Assembly (NCBI GenBank): GCA_934352055.1
Contig: CAKRJY010000003.1
Coordinates: 124,001 to 188,000 of the forward strand
DNA from: an uncultured Lachnospiraceae bacterium
GTDB taxonomy: Bacteria > Bacillota > Clostridia > Lachnospirales > Lachnospiraceae
Reading direction: 5' to 3'
Length of the DNA: 64,000 nucleotides
The position numbers and the translations under genes are program-made. The notes beneath the pieces are model-generated. The model had not been told where the DNA came from. It saw only the letters and a list, made by a program, of their open reading frames with translations, and did not search any database. This document shows positions 24,474 through 34,613 of this stretch, one piece after another (position 1 is the stretch's first letter; every line of letters starts with the position of its first letter).

Positions 24474-25734
24474 GATTCGCATCATAAAGTTTTTGCAATG
24501 CCATCATAATACCAAGCTTACCATGATACCATGTAAGACCACCTTGGAAAAAGGCAGTATATGGCGGGCGAAGCGGACCATCTGCACTCAGTTCAATCGA
24601 AGATCCCTGTACAAAAGCACCTGCTGCCATAATGACTTTACTATCGTATCCTGGCATATCCCATGGTTCCGGTACGACATAACTATCCACCGGTGCTGCT
24701 GCCTGAATACCTTCACAAAAAGCAATCAATCCTTCCGGTGTACCAAACGTTACTGCCTGAATGATATCATGTCTCGATTCGGTACTGTTTGGTATTACAT
24801 CAAATCCAATTTTTTCAAAAACATTGGCTGCAAACACAGCACTCTTTAAGGCACTGTTAACCACCGTTGGTGCCATAAAAAATCCCTGGAAGAATGATTG
24901 CATCATACCAAGCGACGCACCTACTTCTTTACCAAGTCCCGGTGATGTAAGACGATATGCCGCATTTTCTACACATTCCTGCTTTCCTACAATATAACCA
25001 CCGATTGGTGCCAATCCACCTCCTGGATTTTTAATGAGGGATCCAACGATCATATCTGCACCTACTTCAAGTGGTTCTCTTTTTTCTACAAATTCACCAT
25101 AGCAGTTATCTACCATACAAATAACATCCGGCTTAATTGCTTTAACAAACGCAATTAATTCACCAATACGTTCCACAGAAAGTGTTGGTCTTGATGCATA
25201 CCCTTTGGAACGTTGAATGGTCACCAGTTTTGTACGATCATTGATTGCATTTTTGATACCATCAAAATCAAAAGAACCATCCGAAAGCAGATCCACCTGC
25301 GCATATGTCACTCCATATTCTGCTAAAGATCCCTTGGATGGGCGAATACCAATCACCTCTTCTAACGTATCGTATGGTTTGCCGACCGGTGATAAAATTT
25401 CGTCTCCCGGACGCACATTCGACATCAAAGCAAGTGCAAGTGCATGTGTTCCACATGTAATTTGTGGGCGCACCAATGCAGCTTCTCCTTTGAAACAGGT
25501 CGCATAAACTTCTTCTAATGTATCACGTCCCAGATCGTTATATCCATACCCTGTGGTAGCATTAAAACATTCTGCATTTACATGATGCTTTTGCATCGCT
25601 GCAATTACTTTCATCTGGTTATATTCTGCCACTTCATCCATTTGTGCAAAGCGCTCCCTCAAGGACTGCTCTACTTCCATACAATATTTATAAACATTCT
25701 CTGAAATCCCAAAATTTCTGTACATTTCTTCCAT
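24457..25734 (-). CDS. PLP-dependent methionine gamma-lyase-like protein (YnbB/aluminium resistance family)
   Basis: About 425 residues of fold-type I PLP enzyme sequence. TTGYGYNDLGRDTLEEVYA near the N-terminus, QITCGTHALA, DNCYGEF and the PLP-lysine region SLIKNPGGGLAPIGGY are hallmarks of the YnbB family, annotated as methionine gamma-lyase or aluminium resistance protein. The physiological substrate is not established. Two in-frame ATGs compete: 25746 touches the GGGAG ribosome-binding site, 25734 lies 12 bases from it and is preferred. It is 6 bases after miaA, the common miaA-ynbB order. Confidence 0.85.
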   Translation of the reverse strand: MEEMYRNFGISENVYKYCMEVEQSLRERFAQMDEVAEYNQMKVIAAMQKHHVNAECFNATTGYGYNDLGRDTLEEVYATCFKGEAALVRPQITCGTHALALALMSNVRPGDEILSPVGKPYDTLEEVIGIRPSKGSLAEYGVTYAQVDLLSDGSFDFDGIKNAINDRTKLVTIQRSKGYASRPTLSVERIGELIAFVKAIKPDVICMVDNCYGEFVEKREPLEVGADMIVGSLIKNPGGGLAPIGGYIVGKQECVENAAYRLTSPGLGKEVGASLGMMQSFFQGFFMAPTVVNSALKSAVFAANVFEKIGFDVIPNSTESRHDIIQAVTFGTPEGLIAFCEGIQAAAPVDSYVVPEPWDMPGYDSKVIMAAGAFVQGSSIELSADGPLRPPYTAFFQGGLTWYHGKLGIMMALQKLYDANLVKGM

Positions 25735-25752
25735 TTCTCTTGTCATCTCCCA

Positions 25753-26694
25753 TTATTTATTCTGTATCTTTTCTAACATAGCATTTAAAATCCGCTCATC
25801 ATTGTATTGAAAATCAGGTTTATTTATCCATATAACTTCCGGCTTGCTATGAAACCAGGTCAACTGTCGTTTTGCAAAATGTCTCGTATCCCGCTTGATA
25901 CGATAAATCCCTTCTTCTAAAGAACATCTCTGTTCAATAACATCTATCAATTCTTTATAGCCAAGTCCTTGCATCGAAACCAGATCTTTTGTATATCCCA
26001 TATCATATAGCTTCTGTACTTCTTCTAACAGCCCATTCTCCATCATCAGATCGACGCGCGCATCAATTCTTTGATAGAGATTGGTGCGATCATCATTCAG
26101 TACAAAATAGCGAAAATCATATGGCGATTCTTTTTGTCGCTGTGTCTGATTATGTAAGGAAATTGGCATGCCATGCATCTCATAAAATTCAATTGCACGA
26201 ATGACGCGCTTAACATTATTCGGATGAATGGTATCCGCACTTTCAGGATCTACCTGACGCAGCCTGTCATGCAACGCTTCGGCGCCGTGATTTGCTGCAA
26301 AAGCCTCTAGTTCACTTCGAATCCTGCCATCGGACGCTTCTTCTGAAAAATCAGCATCATACAAAAGAGCCTGTATATAAAATCCGGTTCCGCCAACTGC
26401 AATCGGTATATGCCCATTCGCATAGATTTTTTGCATTGCATCTTTTGCCATCTCTACAAAACGTGCCACATGAAATGGTTCATCCGGCAATAGTGCATCC
26501 ACCAGATAATGAGGTACTCCCTCCATCTCGTTTGGCTGGATTTTTGCAGATCCGATATCCATATAACGATATACCTGCATAGAATCGCAAGAAATAATCT
26601 CTCCGCCAATCGCTTTTGCCAGCGAAATCGATAATTCTGTTTTTCCCACAGCCGTCGGGCCGGCTAAAATAATAAGCGGTGGTTTTTTTATCAT
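25753..26694 (-). CDS. miaA: tRNA dimethylallyltransferase MiaA
   Basis: A 313-residue enzyme that prenylates A37 of tRNAs reading UNN codons. LAGPTAVGKTELS is the P-loop, ISCDSMQVYRYMDIG the substrate-binding motif, and AVGGTGFYIQAL and KRDTRHFAKRQLTWF complete the family set. Its ATG lies 2 bases after the mutL stop codon; mutS-mutL-miaA is a frequent Firmicutes cluster. Confidence 0.96.
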   Translation of the reverse strand: MIKKPPLIILAGPTAVGKTELSISLAKAIGGEIISCDSMQVYRYMDIGSAKIQPNEMEGVPHYLVDALLPDEPFHVARFVEMAKDAMQKIYANGHIPIAVGGTGFYIQALLYDADFSEEASDGRIRSELEAFAANHGAEALHDRLRQVDPESADTIHPNNVKRVIRAIEFYEMHGMPISLHNQTQRQKESPYDFRYFVLNDDRTNLYQRIDARVDLMMENGLLEEVQKLYDMGYTKDLVSMQGLGYKELIDVIEQRCSLEEGIYRIKRDTRHFAKRQLTWFHSKPEVIWINKPDFQYNDERILNAMLEKIQNK

Positions 26695-26696
26695 TT

Positions 26697-28622
26697 TTAT
26701 ACAATCCTCTTAAATTTCTTTTCTAATTCATATTTTGTCATTGCAATAATGGTTGGTCTGCCATGTGGACAATGATAAGGGTTATCCAGAGAAAGCAGTT
26801 CTTCTAACAGTGCTTCTATTTCCGGCCTCGAAAGATGGTTATTTCCTTTGATTGCAGCCTTACATGACATAGATGCTATTTTCTCTAGGATCATATCATG
26901 ACCCTCATTTTCCTTTAAGGAATCACTTGATGCCAACAGTTCCATAAAAAAAGTTTTTACATCGAAAGAAAACAGATTTCCTGGAACACCTTCAATTGCA
27001 AATTCGCTGCCGCCAAACGGTGATATCACATATCCCAATTCTGCAAACTCATCTGCAAAGCGTTCTAAGATATCCTGCTCTGCTCTTGTAAGCGACAGTA
27101 TGATTGGCGGACTGACATATTGCGTTGTCATTTCCTTATTTTTTAACTGTTTCATCATACGCTCATACAACACTTTCTCATGTGCTGCATGCTGATCAAT
27201 AATGTATAACTTATTATCGTGTTCAATCAGCCAGTATGTGTCAAAAACCTGTCCGATAATATGATGTTTTGCCCTTGCTTCTCTCGTCAAAAAGCTTGTC
27301 TGTTCATATGTGACCGGTTCTTGGTTCTCCTGTTGTTCTATAGTTTCCGATGCATCCTGCGTCTTTTGCTTTTCTAATACTTCTAATGATTTTGATGCTT
27401 CCGGAAGTTCCTGCTTTGGCGCATGTGCATTTGTGTCGCTTTCGCGTTTTTGATAAAACTCCTGATATTTGCGTTCGTAAGGTGTATCTGCGTGAATTTG
27501 TTTTGTGATTTTTTCACGCATCTGCTGTAAACGTGCCTTTTCAAAAGGTTCTGGGGTACGTTCTTCTATAACTGGTTTGCTTTGTTCTTTCTCCGTCTCC
27601 TCGTCAAGCGTCACTTCCGCAATATCTTCCCGCTGATGTAAACGTTCAAAAACAAGCGTTTTAAAGATATCTGCAATTGCAATTTCATCATCAAATCGCA
27701 CTTCCTGCTTTGTCGGATGCACATTGACATCTACAGCTGCTTCTTTTGTTGTAATCTGCAGCACACAAAATGGATACTGATGCTGCATCAGATATCCCAC
27801 ATATCCTTCTTCAACTGCTTTCGATAACAACGGACTTTTTATATAGCGGCCATTGATATAAAAGTTTTCCAAACTGCGATTTCCACGTGCGACATTTGAA
27901 TTTCCAATAAATCCGCTTACTGTCAGCAAATCTGTTTCCTTTTCCACCGCTAATAAATTCGATGCTATTTGTCTGCCATAAATCTGATAAATCGTATCCA
28001 TCAGATTACCATTTCCGGAAGTATGTATTTTTTCCTTTTTATTTGAAATAAAAAGGAACGATACATCCGGATGCGAAAGTGCTAATCGCTCCATCAATTC
28101 TGAAATATATGAGGCTTCTGTCATATCGGATTTCAAAAATTTCTTTCGTGCAGGTGTATTAAAAAAAAGCTGATATACCATAATGGTTGTTCCATCCGGT
28201 GCTCCAATTTTATCCATGGAAATCTCTTGTGAGCCTTCAACAACATAGCGCACACCCATCAATTCTGTTTGCGGCTTTGTAATCATTTCTACTCGTGATA
28301 CGGCACTGATACTTGAAAGTGCCTCCCCACGAAAGCCTAGTGTATGAATATCAGAAAGTTCCGATGCATCACGCAATTTTGATGTAGAATGGCGCAAAAA
28401 AGCAACCGGCAATTCCTCTTCCGGTATGCCGCATCCATTGTCCGTAATACGGATATAGGACTTGCCACCATCTTTGATTTCTACCGTAATGGCATCTGCC
28501 CCGGCATCAATGGCATTTTCCACCAATTCCTTAACCACAGAAGCAGGTCGTTCCACCACTTCTCCTGCGGCAATTTTGTCTATGGTTGCTTTTTCTAAAA
28601 CTGCAATTTTCTTTCTTACCAT
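26697..28622 (-). CDS. mutL: DNA mismatch repair protein MutL
   Basis: A 641-residue MutL. The GHKL ATPase covers residues 1-330 (IAAGEVVERPASVVKELVENAIDAGA, TDNGCGI, TLGFRGEALSSI). An acidic linker with EKQSKP and QENQEP stretches covers about 330-445. The C-terminal endonuclease/dimer domain includes DQHAAHEKVLYE, the metal-binding DQHA(X)2E(X)4E motif of nicking MutL. The C-terminal zinc-binding segments CKAAIKGN and CPHGRP are present, so this is an endonuclease-competent MutL. Its start overlaps the mutS stop by 7 bases. Confidence 0.96.
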   Translation of the reverse strand: MVRKKIAVLEKATIDKIAAGEVVERPASVVKELVENAIDAGADAITVEIKDGGKSYIRITDNGCGIPEEELPVAFLRHSTSKLRDASELSDIHTLGFRGEALSSISAVSRVEMITKPQTELMGVRYVVEGSQEISMDKIGAPDGTTIMVYQLFFNTPARKKFLKSDMTEASYISELMERLALSHPDVSFLFISNKKEKIHTSGNGNLMDTIYQIYGRQIASNLLAVEKETDLLTVSGFIGNSNVARGNRSLENFYINGRYIKSPLLSKAVEEGYVGYLMQHQYPFCVLQITTKEAAVDVNVHPTKQEVRFDDEIAIADIFKTLVFERLHQREDIAEVTLDEETEKEQSKPVIEERTPEPFEKARLQQMREKITKQIHADTPYERKYQEFYQKRESDTNAHAPKQELPEASKSLEVLEKQKTQDASETIEQQENQEPVTYEQTSFLTREARAKHHIIGQVFDTYWLIEHDNKLYIIDQHAAHEKVLYERMMKQLKNKEMTTQYVSPPIILSLTRAEQDILERFADEFAELGYVISPFGGSEFAIEGVPGNLFSFDVKTFFMELLASSDSLKENEGHDMILEKIASMSCKAAIKGNNHLSRPEIEALLEELLSLDNPYHCPHGRPTIIAMTKYELEKKFKRIV

Positions 28623-31288
28623 CGATTTCTAACCTTTACCTGTAATTCATTGAGTGCATTCATTGCTTCAAGTGGTGTCATATGGCTGATGTCCAAGTGA
28701 CGCAATTCGTCAATGATCGCATCATCACTAATTGTGTCAAAAAATGACATTTGTGCTTTATCCACGTCATCTAATGGCTTCGTTTGTTTTCTGCTTGGAG
28801 CCGCCTGCCCTTCTACAGCAATATTCTTTGCCAGATCGACAATATCGTTTTCACAAAGCTGTGTCACAATGCGGTTTGCCCGGTCTATCACCTCATCCGG
28901 AAGTCCTGCTAATTTTGCAACAGCAATTCCATAGCTCTTGTCCGCTCCACCCGGTACAATTTTTCGCAAAAATACAATATCGTCTCCATTTTCTTTGACT
29001 GCAATACAATAATTATGTACACCCTCTAATTTGCCTTCTAATTCTGTCAATTCATGATAGTGTGTCGCAAATAATGTTTTTGCACCAATCAATTTTACAT
29101 TACTGATATGTTCCACAACCGCCCAGGCAATACTCAAACCATCAAAGGTGCTGGTACCTCTTCCTATTTCATCTAAAATCAGCAACGAATCCTTTGTGGC
29201 ATTGCGCAATATATTTGCCACTTCATTCATCTCTACCATAAACGTACTTTGACCGCTTGCCAGATCATCCGACGCACCCACACGTGTGAAAATACGGTCT
29301 ACAATGCCAATATTGGCAGATTTAGCCGGAACAAAACATCCAATCTGCGCCATCAAAACAATCAGGGCACTCTGTCGCATATACGTTGATTTTCCTGCCA
29401 TATTCGGTCCTGTGATAATGGATACTCTTTGCTTCTTATTATCCAGATACGTGTCATTGTCAATAAATAGCTGCTGATCCATCATCTGCTCAACCACAGG
29501 ATGGCGCCCACCTTTAATATCAATGACACCACGCGTATTGATCTTTGGTCTGCAATAATGATTTTTCTCTGCAACGTAAGCAAGAGATGCATACACATCC
29601 AGACGCGCAATGGCTTTTGCCGTCTGCTGGATACGGTACACCTGGGAGGCTATCCGATTACGCAATTGACGGAACAGCTCATATTCTAATGCAATCAGCT
29701 TATCTTCTGCCCCTAATATGGTATCTTCTAATTCCTTTAACTCCGGGGTAAAGAATCGTTCCGCATTTGCCAGGGTCTGTTTTCTCTGATAATCCTCTGG
29801 AACAAGATCCTTATACGAATTTGTCACTTCCAGATAATAACCAAACACCTTATTATATTTCACTTTTAAATTCTTGATTCCGGTGCGTTCACGTTCCTTT
29901 GCTTCCAGCTCTGCCAGCCACTTTTTTCCATCGGTTTTTGCTTTTCGTAACCGGTCAACCTCTTCATGATAGCCATCTTTTAAAATACCACCATCACGTG
30001 CTGAAATTGGTGGTTCTTCGCAGATTGCCGCATCAATATCTGCACAGATATCCGATAAACTGTCAATATTTTCTGCCAGTTCTACCAGATTTTTTGATGT
30101 AAAATCTGCCAAAACCGTCTTGATTGCCGGTAACATTGCTACCGAATTTTTAAAGGCCAATAAATCTCTTGGATTTGCAGTCTGATAGACAATTCTGGTG
30201 TTAAGTCGCTCCAAATCATAGATCGGATTCAGATATTCTCGTAACTCTTCCCGCTGAATCATATGATGCAGCAGTTCATCAACGGCGTCTAGGCGATTTC
30301 CAATCAACGTTGCATTCGTCAAAGGCTGTTCAACATCACTTCGCAGCATACGAGCACCCATTGCAGTTTTTGTTTTGTCTAACACCCACAACAGAGAACC
30401 TCTTTTTTGTTTTTCACGAAGTGTTTCCACCAATTCCAAATTGCGTCTTGTGGAAGAATCCAGAAGCATAAAATTACCATTCAGGTAAGGCTGTATATGA
30501 TTGAACTGTTCAAGCGCACTCTTTTGGATTTCTGACAAATATTTCATCAATGCCCCTGCTGAAATACTGCCCATTGGGAATTCTTCCAATCCAAGTGCCG
30601 ACAAACGGCTGGTATGAAAATGTTCAAGTAATACAGCAACAGAAAGGCGATCATCAAAATAATGCGCGTCAAGTTTTGCTATCGAAATTTGCATACGTTC
30701 CCGCAAATCATCCAAATCAATACCACTGATGGTAAAATTTTCATTACAAACAATTTCCGATGGAACGTATTTGTTGATTTCATCCATACAACTTCGATTC
30801 GAATCAACTTCTGTGACAAAAAAATCTGCTGTCGTGACATCTGCAATCGCAAGGCCATATTTATCACCATCAAAAAAGATACCCATGATATAATTATTTT
30901 TTGTCTCATCTAGTGACATGGCATCCATATTCGTTCCCGGTGTAACAATACGTGTCACAGCACGTTTTACCATTCCTTTTGCTTCCTTAGGATCTTCTAC
31001 CTGTTCACACACAGCAACTTTGTATCCACGTTGTACCAAACGTGTCAGGTAGGTTTCTGCAGCATGATATGGTACACCACACATTGGTGCACGCTCGTCT
31101 AAGCCACAGCTTTTCCCTGTTAATGTCAATTCCAATTCTTTTGATACAACTTCCGCATCTTCAAAGAACATTTCATAAAAATCGCCAAGACGATAAAATA
31201 AAATACAGTCCGGATTTGCATCCTTCGTCTGTACATAATGCTGCATCATAGGCGTTAATTGTTCAAAATCTACACTTTTATGATTCAT
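28616..31288 (-). CDS. mutS: DNA mismatch repair protein MutS
   Basis: An 890-residue MutS with the mismatch-reading GDFYEMFFEDA motif near the N-terminus, connector, lever and clamp domains. The C-terminal ATPase has GPNMAGKSTYMRQ (Walker A), DEIGRGTSTFDG (Walker B) and THYHEL. The C-terminal tail is normal length. It begins the mutS-mutL-miaA-lyase unit and overlaps the upstream flavoprotein gene by 11 bases. Confidence 0.97.
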   Translation of the reverse strand: MNHKSVDFEQLTPMMQHYVQTKDANPDCILFYRLGDFYEMFFEDAEVVSKELELTLTGKSCGLDERAPMCGVPYHAAETYLTRLVQRGYKVAVCEQVEDPKEAKGMVKRAVTRIVTPGTNMDAMSLDETKNNYIMGIFFDGDKYGLAIADVTTADFFVTEVDSNRSCMDEINKYVPSEIVCNENFTISGIDLDDLRERMQISIAKLDAHYFDDRLSVAVLLEHFHTSRLSALGLEEFPMGSISAGALMKYLSEIQKSALEQFNHIQPYLNGNFMLLDSSTRRNLELVETLREKQKRGSLLWVLDKTKTAMGARMLRSDVEQPLTNATLIGNRLDAVDELLHHMIQREELREYLNPIYDLERLNTRIVYQTANPRDLLAFKNSVAMLPAIKTVLADFTSKNLVELAENIDSLSDICADIDAAICEEPPISARDGGILKDGYHEEVDRLRKAKTDGKKWLAELEAKERERTGIKNLKVKYNKVFGYYLEVTNSYKDLVPEDYQRKQTLANAERFFTPELKELEDTILGAEDKLIALEYELFRQLRNRIASQVYRIQQTAKAIARLDVYASLAYVAEKNHYCRPKINTRGVIDIKGGRHPVVEQMMDQQLFIDNDTYLDNKKQRVSIITGPNMAGKSTYMRQSALIVLMAQIGCFVPAKSANIGIVDRIFTRVGASDDLASGQSTFMVEMNEVANILRNATKDSLLILDEIGRGTSTFDGLSIAWAVVEHISNVKLIGAKTLFATHYHELTELEGKLEGVHNYCIAVKENGDDIVFLRKIVPGGADKSYGIAVAKLAGLPDEVIDRANRIVTQLCENDIVDLAKNIAVEGQAAPSRKQTKPLDDVDKAQMSFFDTISDDAIIDELRHLDISHMTPLEAMNALNELQVKVRNRW

Positions 31289-32897
31289 AATTCACCCGAT
31301 ATTTTCTAATAATTTCTTCTGCAACCTTCATTCCGTCCATAGCAGCAGAGGTAATGCCGCCTGCATAACCTGCACCTTCACCACATGGATAGATTCCCGT
31401 AATGTTTGCATTTAAGGATGCATCTCTTTCTATACGAATAGGGGAGGATGTCCGGCTCTCCACACCGGATAAAATTGCATCTTCCCGATCAAATCCTGTC
31501 ATTCTCTGACCAAAAAGCTTCATGCCTTCCATAAAGGAAGCATTGATATTTTCCGGGAACAATTCCCGTAAATTTGCAAATTGTGTATTTCCTTTGATCA
31601 CAGAGGAAAATTCTCCATAGGACTGACTTTTTTTATTTTGACAAAAATCTCCATATAGCTGTTGTGGTATGGCTCCCTTTCCCAACTCATATGCTTTTTT
31701 CTCTAACTGCATTTGAAAGTCGATTGCCCCCAATGGGTCATCTAGCGCATATTCTCTTGCCCCAACAGAAACAACAATGGCACTGTTTGCATTTTTCGCA
31801 TCACGTGCCGCATAACTCATGCCATTGATTGCCAGATGGCCTTCCATAGACGACGCGTTTACCACATAACCTCCTGGGCACATACAAAAAGAATACACGC
31901 CTCTGCCATTTTGCAGTTTTGTAGCCATCTTATACGGCGCTGCACTCAAAAACGCCGGTGGATTTTTTCCATATTGTGCTTCCTGAATCATCTGCTGTGG
32001 ATGTTCTACACGGAAACCAACGGCAAATTCCTTTGCTGCCATCGCAATGCCATGCGCATGTAACATTCGGAAGGTATCGCGTGCACTATGTCCCAAAGCA
32101 AGCACTGCCACCTGGGTATCTATTGATAACGCAGGCATTCCCGGCTGTGATGCCGTAATTGCCTGTAATACTCCATCTTTTTCTATAAAAGATTCAAATT
32201 TTGTTTCAAAATAAACAAGACCGCCCAGACGCAGGATTTCCTTGCGCATATTCTGAATTACCTCTTGCAAAATATCGGTTCCAATATGTGGCTTTGCATC
32301 CCAAAGAATCTGTTCCGGTGCGCCAAATTCCACAAATGTCTCTAAAACAAATTGATTACGCCCGGTTTTATCTTTTGTCAACGTATTTAATTTTCCATCA
32401 GAAAAGGTGCCTGCACCACCTTCCCCAAACTGCACATTCGATTCCGGATTCAGACATCCGGTACGCCAAAAGTTTTCCACATCCTTTTGACGGTCTGCAA
32501 CGGCACGTCCTCTCTCTAGCAAAATCGGTGCATACCCTGCCCGCGCTAACAAAAGGGCACAAAACAGACCGGCCGGTCCCATTCCAACGATAACCGGACG
32601 TTCCGTTAAGGCAACGTCTCCGGATTCCGGCATTTGAAATGTCATTGGCTGATAGATAGAAATATCAGAATCTTTCGCAAATTTCTTCAATGTCTTTTTT
32701 TCCAGATTTGTATCCATTGCAACTGCTACCGCATAAATATAAAAAAGCAGTGGCTTTTTCCTGGCGTCAATGGATCGTTTGATAATATGTACCTGTTGAA
32801 TTGCTGTATGGGATATACGCAATTTTTTTGCCACTGCCGGTATCAAATCCGGTGTTTCACACGTTGCTTCCACTTTTAACTGTCTGATTAAAATCAT
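31278..32897 (-). CDS. FAD-dependent oxidoreductase of the COG2509 type
   Basis: A 539-residue flavoprotein. A small N-terminal domain (about residues 1-85, beginning MILIRQLKVEA) precedes the FAD-binding GXGXXG region VIVGMGPAGLFCALLLARAG. NVQFGEGGAGTFSDGKLNT, ALGHSARDTF and a C-terminal GEGAGYAGGI complete the pattern of the uncharacterised COG2509 family. Substrate and reaction are unknown. It overlaps mutS by 11 bases and the upstream flavoprotein gene by 4 bases. Confidence 0.85.
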   Translation of the reverse strand: MILIRQLKVEATCETPDLIPAVAKKLRISHTAIQQVHIIKRSIDARKKPLLFYIYAVAVAMDTNLEKKTLKKFAKDSDISIYQPMTFQMPESGDVALTERPVIVGMGPAGLFCALLLARAGYAPILLERGRAVADRQKDVENFWRTGCLNPESNVQFGEGGAGTFSDGKLNTLTKDKTGRNQFVLETFVEFGAPEQILWDAKPHIGTDILQEVIQNMRKEILRLGGLVYFETKFESFIEKDGVLQAITASQPGMPALSIDTQVAVLALGHSARDTFRMLHAHGIAMAAKEFAVGFRVEHPQQMIQEAQYGKNPPAFLSAAPYKMATKLQNGRGVYSFCMCPGGYVVNASSMEGHLAINGMSYAARDAKNANSAIVVSVGAREYALDDPLGAIDFQMQLEKKAYELGKGAIPQQLYGDFCQNKKSQSYGEFSSVIKGNTQFANLRELFPENINASFMEGMKLFGQRMTGFDREDAILSGVESRTSSPIRIERDASLNANITGIYPCGEGAGYAGGITSAAMDGMKVAEEIIRKYRVNYES

Positions 32898-34147
32898 GTT
32901 ATATTCCTTTTACTATGCATTCCTGCAATTGCACCACTACTCCATGCCCATTGCAAATTGTAACCGCCACAAATACCATCTACATCAACAATTTCACCGG
33001 CAAAAAACAATCCTGGAACAAGTAAAGATTCCATCGTTGTCGGAGAAATTTGCTTTGTATCAATACCACCAGCCGTCACTTGCGCATGCTTAAAGCCATG
33101 CGTATCTATCACTTTAATCTTATAATAACGCAATGCTCCCAAAAGCATATGTATCATGTCTTTGGTACATTGTGCTGCGTCTGAATCTCCCTGTAAGTGT
33201 GCTCTTTTTAAAACAGGTTGAATCAATTTATCCTGTATCAGCCCCTCTAACGCCTGGGCAAGTGTTTTTTCTTTTCCATAACAGCACAGACGTCTTTGCA
33301 GCATTTTTATTGCTTCGTCATCTCGATATTCCGGCAGAAAATCAATTTCACAATATACTTCTTTTCCCGCCGCACAGGCATAGGCCGCTTGTCTGCTTGC
33401 CTGAAATACCACAATACCGGAAATACCATAATCCGTAATCTGTAATTCTCCCTGCCAGTAAGCAACACGCTCTCCTGCAATCCATGTGGATATTCCTGCA
33501 TCACAGCGCACACCATTTGCCTGTTCCATCAGCGCATCCTCACAATGAAGCTGTACCAGTGCCGGTGCTTGTGGCACAATTGTATGCCCCAGACATGACG
33601 CCAGATAATAACCATCACCGCGACTGCCTGAAATAGCCGACGCCTTGCCCCCACAGGCTAAAATTACATTTTTTGCCTGATATGTTCGTTTATCCGCTGT
33701 CGTTACACAAAAAACTTTATCCATTTTTTCTATGCGTTTTACCTGTTGTTTAAAAACAGTTGTAATAGAAAGGCGTTTCACTTCACGTACCAATGCCATC
33801 TGTACGCTCTTTGCCTGATAACTCCTTGGATATAAAAGCCCATCTTTTTCACTCGGTTCAATGCCAAGTTCCAAAAAGAACTGTTCCGTGTCCTTTTCGC
33901 CAAATGTCGCAAATACCTGCTCCAAAAAAGATGGCTTCGCTCCAAAATAATATTCCAGACTCAGATTGCGATTTGTATAATTGCACTTTCCATTACCTGT
34001 TGCTAAAATCTTCTTTCCAAGCACGTCATTATATTCAATTAGTAAAACATCTGCTCCACGTCGTGCAGCAACAATCGAAGCAACCAGTCCGGCTGCTCCG
34101 CCTCCTGCCACTACAACGTCATATACCCTACTTCTTGTATTCTCCAT
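32894..34147 (-). CDS. HI0933/BaiN-type flavoprotein
   Basis: A 417-residue NAD(P)/FAD-dependent oxidoreductase of the HI0933 family. VVVAGGGAAGLVASIVAARRGADVLLIE is the dinucleotide fold, GKKILATGNGKCNYTN the family signature, and LFFAGEIVDVDGICGGYNLQWAWSSG the C-terminal FAD contact. BaiN of this family reduces bile-acid intermediates in some gut Clostridia, but most members have no known substrate and this one should not be called BaiN on sequence alone. ATG 34147 is preferred; an upstream in-frame extension (34186) runs through the promoter. Confidence 0.85.
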   Translation of the reverse strand: MENTRSRVYDVVVAGGGAAGLVASIVAARRGADVLLIEYNDVLGKKILATGNGKCNYTNRNLSLEYYFGAKPSFLEQVFATFGEKDTEQFFLELGIEPSEKDGLLYPRSYQAKSVQMALVREVKRLSITTVFKQQVKRIEKMDKVFCVTTADKRTYQAKNVILACGGKASAISGSRGDGYYLASCLGHTIVPQAPALVQLHCEDALMEQANGVRCDAGISTWIAGERVAYWQGELQITDYGISGIVVFQASRQAAYACAAGKEVYCEIDFLPEYRDDEAIKMLQRRLCCYGKEKTLAQALEGLIQDKLIQPVLKRAHLQGDSDAAQCTKDMIHMLLGALRYYKIKVIDTHGFKHAQVTAGGIDTKQISPTTMESLLVPGLFFAGEIVDVDGICGGYNLQWAWSSGAIAGMHSKRNIT

Positions 34148-34164
34148 AAAAATCACCACATGAC

Positions 34165-34193
34165 ATTGTAGCATAACACCTGTCAATTCTCAA
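34165..34193 (-). promoter_or_regulatory. Promoter of the flavoprotein-mutS-mutL-miaA unit
   Basis: Read leftward, TTGAGA (34188-34193) and TACAAT (34165-34170) are 17 bases apart, with TGC before the -10. The start codon is under 20 bases downstream of the -10, so the leader would be short. Confidence 0.5.
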
Positions 34194-34215
34194 CACTGCC
34201 ACTGCTTTTTCCGTT

Positions 34216-34575
34216 TTAACTGCTATAGTTTTCCAAAAAAGAATACAATTCTTTTTCATTGAAAAAATCTATGCCATCACGCAAATCTTCAACAACAGCA
34301 TCAGGCAAAGTATCTCTTGTAATATCGGTTGTCAGATATTTCTTCCAGTCTACAATTTCATAGACAACAATCACATCATCTTCCAGTAATACCATAAATT
34401 TTGGTGTTGTCGCATTTACACTTGGTTGTGTTTCATTCTGCGTCAGTAGAATGCGCTCCTCCTCTAAATTCTCCTCGCTTTCTGATGATTTATGCTCAAG
34501 CATAGCTACCGTAAACAGAATGATAATTGCAATGCATACACCAAAAAAAATACAAATACCGTTTGTTCGTTTCAT
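34216..34575 (-). CDS. Membrane-anchored protein with BofC-like C-terminal domain
   Basis: A 119-residue protein. One N-terminal membrane segment (ICIFFGVCIAIIILFTVAML) is followed by a variable linker and a C-terminal domain of about 60 residues: YEIVDWKKYLTTDIT.DTLPDAVVEDLRDGIDF, ending KELYSFLENYSS. That ending and spacing resemble the C-terminal domain of BofC-type proteins, including the forespore protein that checks SpoIVB signalling in Bacillus. The role here is inferred. ATG 34575 with GGTG 6 bases upstream is preferred over ATG 34581 and 34602. It follows the flippase gene. Confidence 0.6.
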   Translation of the reverse strand: MKRTNGICIFFGVCIAIIILFTVAMLEHKSSESEENLEEERILLTQNETQPSVNATTPKFMVLLEDDVIVVYEIVDWKKYLTTDITRDTLPDAVVEDLRDGIDFFNEKELYSFLENYSS

Positions 34576-34613
34576 TTTCATCACCACAAACAGTATTTGC
34601 ATTTTCTTATTTT